Source: Alphaproteobacteria bacterium
GTDB lineage: Bacteria; Pseudomonadota; Alphaproteobacteria; Caulobacterales; Hyphomonadaceae
NCBI GenBank assembly: GCA_018222605.1
Contig: JAAEZZ010000012.1
Coordinates: forward strand, 83,826 to 147,825
DNA: 64,000 nt
Direction: 5' to 3'
Position 1 is the stretch's first letter. Each line of letters opens with the position of its first letter. The notes beneath the pieces were generated by a model. That model searched no databases and was not told the DNA's origin. It saw nothing but the letters and a program-made list of their open reading frames with translations. A program made the translations under genes and the position numbers. Below, one piece after another: positions 58,561 to 64,000 of this stretch.

Positions 58561-59304
58561 ATGCCATATGGTGATAGCGCAATCCGCAAGAGCGAAGCGA
58601 CAGAGGCCCGTCTGGAGCGCCTGAATGGCGAGCTGCGCGATGCCTCTGCCCAGACGGTCCTGCGGGCAGCGATGATCCGTGAATGGCCGGAAAGCCTCAC
58701 CTATGTCTCCAGCTTTGGCGCGGAAAGCGTCGCCATGCTGGCCCTGATCGCGGATGTGAAGCCCGATCTGCCGATCATCTTCCTCGAAACCGGTATGCAT
58801 TTCCCGCAGACGCTGGACTACAAGGATGAACTGATCGAGAAGCTGGGCCTGACCGGCGTGCGCGAGATCCCGCCAAGCGAGACCGAGCGCAAGGTGCTGG
58901 ACCCGAAAAACAATCTCTGGAAATCCGATCCGGATGCCTGCTGCGCCCTGCGCAAGGTGCGCCCGCTGGAGCCTGCTCTGGAAGGCTTTGAGGCCTGGAT
59001 CACTGGCCGCAAGCGGTTCCATGGCGGCGCACGCATGCAGCTGCCGGTCTTCGAGTTTGCGAACGGACGCTATAAGGTGAACCCACTTGCCAACTGGACA
59101 CCGGAAGATGTTGAGCTGCTGATCCGTCAGCGCAATCTGCCGCGTCACCCGCTGGTCGCCCAGGGCTATCCGTCCATTGGCTGCTGGCCGTGCACGAAGC
59201 CGTCCGACAACCCGGAAGACCCGCGCGCGGGCCGCTGGGCTGGCCAGCAAAAGACCGAGTGCGGCCTCCACGTCGAAAAGACCGAACGCCCCCGGGTGTT
59301 CTAG
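58561..59304 (+). CDS. cysH: Adenylyl-sulfate reductase (CysH, Fe-S type)
   Basis: The 247-residue enzyme has SSFGAESVAMLALIADVKPDLPI (nucleotide loop) and the paired Cys motifs CCALRKVRPLEP and CWPC, ligands of a [4Fe-4S] cluster. The C-terminal ECGLH carries the catalytic Cys. The four Cys indicate an APS reductase (thioredoxin-dependent), not the PAPS-type lacking the cluster. It reduces adenylyl-sulfate to sulfite for CysI. It ends the operon; the stop overlaps the TrmH-type gene of the other strand by four bases. Confidence 0.95.
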   Translation: MPYGDSAIRKSEATEARLERLNGELRDASAQTVLRAAMIREWPESLTYVSSFGAESVAMLALIADVKPDLPIIFLETGMHFPQTLDYKDELIEKLGLTGVREIPPSETERKVLDPKNNLWKSDPDACCALRKVRPLEPALEGFEAWITGRKRFHGGARMQLPVFEFANGRYKVNPLANWTPEDVELLIRQRNLPRHPLVAQGYPSIGCWPCTKPSDNPEDPRAGRWAGQQKTECGLHVEKTERPRVF

Positions 59305-60128
59305 GAGCCCTCCCGCGACCCAAACACATGCGCCAGTGTGATCGCGCCTGCGGTCGCCACATTCACGCTGTCAAAGCCCGTGGACATGGGAATCCGCACC
59401 GGCGTTGCCGCGGTGATCAGGTCGTCCGGCAGGCCGGGGCCTTCCGCGCCCAGAAGAATGGCGAGCTTTTCCGGAACCCTCAGTGTCCCGAGCGCCTGCG
59501 CCTTGGCCCGCGGTGTCATCGCCCACACTTCATAGCCTGCCGCTTTGGCGGTGTTCACCATGTCTGCGCCCGTGCCGCCATGGGCATAGGGCAGCCACAG
59601 GCTCGCGCCGGAAGAGACCCGGATCGCCTTGCGATAGAGCGGGTCACAGCATTGCCCCTCCATCAACACGGCATCTGCCCCAAACGCCGCGGCATTGCGA
59701 AAGCATGCGCCAACATTGTCGTGATTGGAGAGCTCAGACAGCATCAACAGGGTGGACGGGCCGCCCGTCCTGGCATTCGCGTCGAGAAACTTCGCAGGGG
59801 AGGGAATATCCCCCTTGATACCGCAGGCCAGTACGCCGCGATGCATCGGGAAGCCGGCGACGGCGTCCATCACGTCTTGCGGCGCGACATAGACCGGCAC
59901 ATCCTCCGGCACCCCAGCCAAGAGGTCTGCCAGCGGCTCCAGACGGCTTGTCGCCAGGAACAGGCTTTCCAGCCGGAACTGTCCGCGCCGCAGGGCGGTT
60001 TCCAGTGTCACCTTGCCTTCAATGATGAAGCGCGCGCCATGACCTGAGGTCAGATCCTTCTCGCGGATGGATGTATAGGCCTGCAACCTCGGGTCATCAG
60101 CCCGGTCAACTTCTATTGCCTTATGCAT
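59301..60128 (-). CDS. SpoU/TrmH-family RNA 2'-O-methyltransferase
   Basis: The 275-residue protein has an N-terminal substrate-binding domain (FIIEGKVTLETALRRGQFRLESL, residues 34-56) and a SPOUT C-terminal domain. The latter has LSELSNHDNVGACFRNAAAFGADAVL, AILLGAEGPGLPDDLI (the GxEGxG knot loop) and IPMSTGFDSVNVATAGAITLAH. It methylates ribose 2'-O in rRNA or tRNA with SAM; the target is undecided. Start ATG 60128. Confidence 0.92.
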   Translation of the reverse strand: MHKAIEVDRADDPRLQAYTSIREKDLTSGHGARFIIEGKVTLETALRRGQFRLESLFLATSRLEPLADLLAGVPEDVPVYVAPQDVMDAVAGFPMHRGVLACGIKGDIPSPAKFLDANARTGGPSTLLMLSELSNHDNVGACFRNAAAFGADAVLMEGQCCDPLYRKAIRVSSGASLWLPYAHGGTGADMVNTAKAAGYEVWAMTPRAKAQALGTLRVPEKLAILLGAEGPGLPDDLITAATPVRIPMSTGFDSVNVATAGAITLAHVFGSREGS

Positions 60129-60181
60129 CGCGATCCCTCTATCCTGTCGTCTCTTGTAGGGAATATTCCGGGTGGGCCATC

Positions 60182-60757
60182 ATGACAGATAACAAACCTG
60201 GCGCAGCCGACTACCAGTATGCGCCGCCAAAACGCAAGTCATACAAGGTGTGGTGGATTGTGGGTGGTGTGGTGCTCGCGCTCATCTTGCTTGGAACCTG
60301 TGTGCGGGGCGGGGTATCCCTCTACCAGGCCATTGGCGAACGTTTGGAAGCGACGCGTGATCTTGCTGAGCGCGTCATGGAGGACGGGCTGCCACCAGTG
60401 GGGGATCCGATCTATTCCAGACGCCTTGAGGTCACTCAGACGGATGTCGACAAGATGAATCGTTACATCCGGCATTTTGGTCAGGTGACGGAGTATGGAG
60501 AGCCTGGCTGCAATATGCGAAGCACGGCAGACATCAACAAGGAGAAGTCCGGCACCTTTGCCGATTGCGCGCTGACCATTGAAGCCGAGAAGTCGCCCGG
60601 CGTCGTAACGATCAATTGGGTCAAGGATGACGAGGATTGGAAAGTCTGGGGCATACATGTCCGGTTCTCGGATCAGACCGTCCTGCTGGACAAGGCAGAT
60701 CAGGCCGACACTCAGGCGAAAAACCCCTCCGCCCCCAAAGAGACGGACACAGAATAA
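60182..60757 (+). CDS. Membrane-anchored protein of unknown function
   Basis: The 191-residue protein has a basic N-terminus (residues 1-23), one transmembrane helix at about 24-43 (WWIVGGVVLALILLGTCV) and a periplasmic domain. The domain has two Cys that could form a disulfide (GEPGCNMRSTADI and FADCALTIEAE). The C-terminus is rich in Lys, Asp and Gln. No family recognised. GGGTGGG is upstream of ATG 60182, but the frame opens earlier. Converges with the RcnB-like gene; a bidirectional terminator lies between. Confidence 0.6.
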   Translation: MTDNKPGAADYQYAPPKRKSYKVWWIVGGVVLALILLGTCVRGGVSLYQAIGERLEATRDLAERVMEDGLPPVGDPIYSRRLEVTQTDVDKMNRYIRHFGQVTEYGEPGCNMRSTADINKEKSGTFADCALTIEAEKSPGVVTINWVKDDEDWKVWGIHVRFSDQTVLLDKADQADTQAKNPSAPKETDTE

Positions 60758-60758
60758 A

Positions 60759-60796
60759 AAGCGCCCCGCAGGATTTACGGTCCTCCGGGGCGTTTC
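60759..60796. terminator. Bidirectional terminator hairpin
   Basis: GCGCCCCGCAGGA pairs with TCCTCCGGGGCG with one mismatch, flanked by A on the left and TTTCTT on the right, so it can serve both converging genes. Confidence 0.88.
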
Positions 60797-60814
60797 TTCA
60801 TTCTGATGGCGGAC

Positions 60815-61150
60815 CTAGTTCAGCAGATCAATCACCGCCTCTGCCACCAGGCCAGTTGCGACCTGGGTCAGATAGGCATCTTCATCGACGATCACCCAGC
60901 GATATCCCGGCGGGGCTTCGCGCAGGTCATAGCGGCGCCAGTCCTCGAAATAATGGTCGCGATAGTCGACCGGCAGATATTCGCCGCGCTTCCACATTTT
61001 CTTGGCATGGCCGGGCGGAACTTTGCCCTGTTTTGCCAGCCCCGGCGGCAGGGCCTCGCCTTTCGCATGGCGTGGCGGGTCAGCAAAGGCGACAAGGCCG
61101 GTGCCGACAGCGCCGGCGAGCATGAGAGTCATATACGTCTTGAGTGCCAT
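60815..61150 (-). CDS. RcnB-like small periplasmic protein
   Basis: The 111-residue protein starts at ATG 61150, where AAAGGAGG lies eight bases upstream. The signal peptide ends near AFADP. The mature part is proline-, lysine- and histidine-rich (PPGLAKQGKVPPGHAKK), then YRDHYFEDWRRYDLREAPPGYRW, the RcnB/DUF-type block, and a hydrophobic C-terminus with VIDLLN. RcnB acts in nickel/cobalt homeostasis in E. coli; broader family members vary. Function here is undetermined. Confidence 0.75.
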   Translation of the reverse strand: MALKTYMTLMLAGAVGTGLVAFADPPRHAKGEALPPGLAKQGKVPPGHAKKMWKRGEYLPVDYRDHYFEDWRRYDLREAPPGYRWVIVDEDAYLTQVATGLVAEAVIDLLN

Positions 61151-61343
61151 TAGGGGCCTCCTTTCAGTCATACCCAATAAACGGGATTCTAGCTGACCAG
61201 TTCCCGGGCGAAACAGCCATAAATGCCGACTATTCGTCCATGAGGCGATAAATTCAATTTAAGTAAATGCCCTATCTATCAAAGATAGACGATTTCGCGT
61301 ACAAGCGCTGCATTATGAATGTTCACTGGCGCTATGGGGGCCC

Positions 61344-61877
61344 ATGAAGCAGGCGGCAAATCTGTTGCGGGAGCATCCGGCAGCCATTGTGGTTGTCGGG
61401 CTCGTTGTGTCGGTGCTTCTTCTGGCGCTCTGGCGGTCCAGCTATCATGCGCGCGCCCTGCAATATGTTGCCTCTCTCCAGTCGGATGTGAACATGGTTC
61501 TGGGCCGGGACGGGGAAGACAGGGCATCCGAGCCCGCACTGCAAAAGGTCGATCCGGACGCAATACAGATCTTTCGTGACGGCATCAGCCCGCAAGAGGC
61601 CCAATCGCTCACGTCGCCTGTCTGCACCTATGTTCAGCAGCCGACTTTTGCGGCGCGTGCGGAGGGGACAAATATCTGTGAAACTACTCCGGATGTGGCG
61701 CGATCTGGAGACATCATCTGCCTCTCTCAGTTCACGGCGGATACGGGCGAGGTCGCTTCCTCTGACATGTCCGCCAGCTATGGTTGCGTACTGACCATCT
61801 GGTCAAACTCGCAAGACCTGTGGGAAATCAGGGATGTCGTGATCGGGGACTTTGAAGAACAGTCCGTTATGGACTAG
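61344..61877 (+). CDS. Membrane-anchored protein of unknown function
   Basis: The 177-residue protein has a short cytosolic start, a transmembrane helix at about 12-29 (AAIVVVGLVVSVLLLALW), and an extracytoplasmic domain with four Cys (SPVCTYVQQ, TNICETTPD, DIICLSQF, SYGCVLTIW). Two disulfides are plausible. No family recognised. It ends before the rpoH gene of the opposite strand, with two hairpins between. The 61151-61343 gap before it is AT-rich and holds its promoter. Confidence 0.6.
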   Translation: MKQAANLLREHPAAIVVVGLVVSVLLLALWRSSYHARALQYVASLQSDVNMVLGRDGEDRASEPALQKVDPDAIQIFRDGISPQEAQSLTSPVCTYVQQPTFAARAEGTNICETTPDVARSGDIICLSQFTADTGEVASSDMSASYGCVLTIWSNSQDLWEIRDVVIGDFEEQSVMD

Positions 61878-61880
61878 AGT

Positions 61881-61943
61881 CCGGGTTGGGGGCAGCCCCA
61901 AGCCCGGTAAGGCTGGCATGGGACCGGCCAGGCCCCATGCCAG
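61881..61943. terminator. Two adjacent hairpins between converging genes
   Basis: CCGGGTTGGGG pairs with CCCCAAGCCCGG (one bulge) at 61881-61907. CTGGCATGGG pairs with CCCATGCCAG at 61913-61943. Both can serve as terminators for rpoH and the upstream gene; neither has a T run. Confidence 0.6.
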
Positions 61944-61956
61944 CGATAGTCAGTGA

Positions 61957-62871
61957 TCAGTTCATGGCCGCGCCGGGATTAACCGGTAGGCCCTGATCCT
62001 TGGCCATACGCTTCATGGCCTTCTGCAGTTTTTCGAACGCGCGCACTTCAATCTGGCGGATCCGCTCGCGGGAGACATTGTAGACCTCGGAGAGCTCTTC
62101 CAGGGTCTTTGGCTCTTCCGACAGGCGGCGTTCGGTCAGAATGTGACGCTCACGCTCGTTCAGGTCTTCCATCGCCGAGGTCAGCAATTCCATGCGGGCA
62201 TCGAATTCCTGCTGGTCGGCGAATTCGCTGGCCTGGTTCGGCTCGTCATCGGCCAGCCAGTCCTGCCACTCCATGTCACCATCGGTGCCCATCGGCACGT
62301 TCAGAGACGCGTCAGAACCGGACATCCGGCCATTCATGGAATAGACTTCGTCTTCGGTAACGTTCAACTTTTCAGCGATAAGTCGAGCCTGTTCCGGGCG
62401 AAGATCACCTTCGTCCAAGGCTTTCATCTCGCCTTTCAGGCGGCGCAGATTGAAGAACAGTTTCTTCTGCGCGGCCGTGGTGCCGAGCTTCACGAGGCTC
62501 CAGCTGCGCAGGATGTATTCCTGGATCGCGGCGCGGATCCACCACATGGCATAGGTGGCCAGGCGGAAGCCCTTGTCCGGGTCGAATTTCTTCACGGCCT
62601 GCATCAGGCCGACATTGCCCTCTGAGATCACCTCGGCCATGGGCAGGCCATACCCGCGATAACCCATTGCGATCTTCGCAACGAGACGCAGGTGAGAGGT
62701 CACCATTTTTTCAGCCGCTTGCGTGTCTTCATCCTCACGCCAGCGCCGTGCGAGCATGAACTCCTCATTCTTCTCAAGCATCGGGAACTTGCGAATTTCG
62801 GTGAGGTACCGGCTCAGGCCCTGTTCGGGGCTGAGTGTGATGTTTGCGCTGGCGGAAATCTTGTTCGCCAT
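61957..62871 (-). CDS. rpoH: RNA polymerase sigma-32 (heat-shock) factor
   Basis: The 304-residue sigma70-family factor has region 2 with GYRGYGLPMAEVISEGNVGLMQAVKKFDPDKGFRLATYAMWWIRAAIQEYILRSWSLVKLGTTAAQKKLFF. The last part is the RpoH box region. Region 4.2 is EELSEVYNVSRERIRQIEVRAFEKL. It directs heat-shock gene transcription. ATG 62871 has GGAGG upstream; the longer frame to 63009 has none. One RpoH is seen in the window; many alphaproteobacteria have more. Confidence 0.96.
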   Translation of the reverse strand: MANKISASANITLSPEQGLSRYLTEIRKFPMLEKNEEFMLARRWREDEDTQAAEKMVTSHLRLVAKIAMGYRGYGLPMAEVISEGNVGLMQAVKKFDPDKGFRLATYAMWWIRAAIQEYILRSWSLVKLGTTAAQKKLFFNLRRLKGEMKALDEGDLRPEQARLIAEKLNVTEDEVYSMNGRMSGSDASLNVPMGTDGDMEWQDWLADDEPNQASEFADQQEFDARMELLTSAMEDLNERERHILTERRLSEEPKTLEELSEVYNVSRERIRQIEVRAFEKLQKAMKRMAKDQGLPVNPGAAMN

Positions 62872-63238
62872 ATCCTTGTATCCTCCTTTGCAGACCAACC
62901 CCGCTCTGCGGCAGTCGTTCCGGCTATCAGGTATCCTTGAGACGTTTAGTCCCGCTTTGCGGCGACGTCGCCCCCAGTAATCCGCATGAATGTCATCACG
63001 GAATAACATAAGTAAGAATTACGACCGGGATATGGAAGAGGTCTGGGCAGTTTCAAGGCATTGATTAACCAGGTTTCATGAATGATCTGGCGGTTTCTGA
63101 AAGGGCCGGGAAATTCCCGTTCCCCGAACGTGGAACCTGCACGCTCACGACTTGTTGATCAGGCAGACGAACGGGTGTGCAGGCGACTCTGCATGTCCGC
63201 ACACCAATTGCGTCGCTCTGCGACGGGGAAGGGCCAAT
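62872..63238. other. Divergent control region of rpoH and the YetF gene
   Basis: About 370 bases hold the rpoH promoter(s) on the minus strand and the YetF-domain gene promoter. A GGAAC-N16-TGTT motif is noted separately. No gene with a ribosome-binding site is seen. Confidence 0.5.
63132..63156 (+). promoter_or_regulatory. EcfG-like promoter before the YetF gene
   Basis: GGAAC-N16-TGTT has a perfect -35 and one mismatch at -10 to the EcfG consensus (CGTT). It lies about 85 bases before the ATG at 63239. A coincidental match is possible. Confidence 0.4.
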
Positions 63239-63778
63239 ATGGATATCTCCAGCGTCTTCTATGATGGCTGGCAGGATATGGCCCGAATCGCCATGGCCGC
63301 GCCGATCATCTATCTCAGCATCATCGCTTTCATCCGCCTTGCCGGAAAGCGCTCGACCTCGCAGATGAACAATTTCGACTGGGTGGTCAGTGTGGCGCTC
63401 GGCTCCATCGCGGCGGCCGGCGTGACGAGTTCGTCTCTCACCATTCTTGAGGCCTTGTTCGCCATCGGGTTGTTATTGCTGATCCAGTGGATCCTCACCT
63501 TCATCCTGGCACGCAGTCAGGCCTTTGCCGGGATCGTGAAGGCCCAGCCGCGCCTACTCGTCTACAAGGGAAAATTCCTGGATGACAATATCCGGCAGGA
63601 GCGCCTCACAAAGCCGGAAGTGCTCTCGGCCCTGCGCGAAAACGGCATCACCAATGTGGAAGAGGCCGAATCCGTCATCCTTGAGGCCGATGCTTCGTTC
63701 AGCGTCATCGCCCGCTCCGACAAGGATGTCGCCCCGGAAGAACTCGCCGCCACGGTCGCCGGTGTGCCGAAGGGCTGA
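63239..63778 (+). CDS. YetF/DUF421-domain membrane protein
   Basis: The 179-residue protein has three N-terminal hydrophobic helices (MAAPIIYLSIIAFIRLAG, FDWVVSVALGSIAAAGV, EALFAIGLLLLIQWILTFILA). The YetF domain follows from about residue 105, with LVYKGKFLDDNIRQERLTKPEVLSALRENGITNVEEAESVILEADASFSVI. The family's function is unknown; YetF-type proteins are stress-related in Bacillus. GGGGAAGGG lies before ATG 63239; the frame opens earlier without support. Confidence 0.9.
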   Translation: MDISSVFYDGWQDMARIAMAAPIIYLSIIAFIRLAGKRSTSQMNNFDWVVSVALGSIAAAGVTSSSLTILEALFAIGLLLLIQWILTFILARSQAFAGIVKAQPRLLVYKGKFLDDNIRQERLTKPEVLSALRENGITNVEEAESVILEADASFSVIARSDKDVAPEELAATVAGVPKG

Positions 63779-63911
63779 ACCGGATGCCGCATGGCCTCTG
63801 GCCGGTCGCAGGAGGGCATTTCCCACAATTTTCAGCCTGCCTTCTGCTGCAGGCATTGGAAAATAAAATTAGTTTTCCGACACCCCTCCGTGCCGGGATA
63901 TACTGCGGGGT

Positions 63912-64000
63912 ATGGATCGCCTCTTCGCCCCTCCCTGCAAGCTGCTGCCGGAACTGGAGCAATATCGCTTCTGGATCTGGATGCAGCTGATCATGATCCG
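63912..64000 (+). CDS. Partial gene running off the window end
   Basis: ATG 63912 opens a frame that stays open to the last base, with the product starting MDRLFAPPCKLLPELEQYRF and then a Trp-rich stretch. CGGGG lies just upstream. Only 29 codons are visible. No family can be assigned. Confidence 0.35.
   Translation, partial: MDRLFAPPCKLLPELEQYRFWIWMQLIMI

Noticed and set aside
63078..63160. 26-codon frame upstream of the YetF gene
   Set aside because: No ribosome-binding site, no hydrophobic or charged pattern.

Overview
The window looks like chromosome of a high-GC alphaproteobacterium, most likely a marine or aquatic Hyphomonadaceae/Caulobacterales-type heterotroph. The pointers are CpdR next to an N-formylglutamate amidohydrolase, a YaiI/short RNase D/LptC-LptA-LptB-RpoN cluster, an HWE-family histidine kinase, GTTC-N7-GTTC SOS boxes, EcfG-like promoter motifs, an mmgR/suhB-type small RNA, a serC-type leader and a large TonB-dependent receptor. 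No family assignment was tested by a search. I see no prophage, CRISPR array, intact insertion sequence or plasmid backbone.

Region 1 (1-4.6 kb) is the most accessory-looking part. It holds a DUF2293-like gene broken by an amber codon, five diverged copies of a short dispersed repeat, and two regulator/oxidoreductase pairs (AraC with an ABM monooxygenase; LysR with an NmrA-type reductase). A perfect 20-bp palindrome is centred on the LysR start codon. Region 2 (4.6-10.4 kb) has MarR, a TPR-sulfotransferase, a TonB-dependent receptor, tRNA-Arg(CCG) and a truncated second tRNA-Arg. Region 3 (10.5-17 kb) has a TraB/GumN lipoprotein, an inositol-phosphatase/HisN-like enzyme behind an XRE regulator, a candidate mmgR-like small RNA, hutG-like and cpdR genes, tRNA-Val(GAC) and a second TPR-sulfotransferase.

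Region 4 (17-32 kb) is mostly metabolic: purA, a Baeyer-Villiger-type monooxygenase, a PagL-like outer-membrane protein, a flavodoxin-fold protein, serA-serC behind a structured leader, a TauD-type dioxygenase, a lysoplasmalogenase-like protein, an SDR, a von Willebrand A protein and a desaturase. It also holds an unusual protein joining a primase-like zinc finger to a four-helix membrane domain. Region 5 (31.5-44 kb) carries an acyl thioesterase, nucleoside salvage (cytidine deaminase, nucleoside hydrolase, ribokinase), a secreted S1/P1 nuclease, rpoN with lptCAB, RNase D, an SOS-controlled Y-family polymerase and, separated from rpoN by about 6 kb, ptsN and hpf.

Region 6 (44-50 kb) has an HWE kinase/response regulator pair and a complete phage-shock-protein locus. 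pspF is divergent from pspA-pspB-pspC, with a sigma54 promoter, paired inverted activator-site candidates and three small uncharacterised membrane proteins placed around pspA, pspB and pspC. rpoN is in the same window. Region 7 (50-60 kb) has mnmC, a hidden csbD gene with an EcfG-like promoter, a coupled acetyltransferase pair plus YcgN, and a tightly coupled assimilatory sulfate-reduction operon (cysG-DUF2849-GST-cysI-DUF934-cysH) divergent from a LysR regulator. Region 8 (59-64 kb) holds an rRNA/tRNA methyltransferase, small envelope proteins, rpoH and a YetF-domain membrane protein. Stress response and envelope maintenance (rpoH, rpoN, psp, lpt, hpf, SOS polymerase, CsbD) is the recurring theme.
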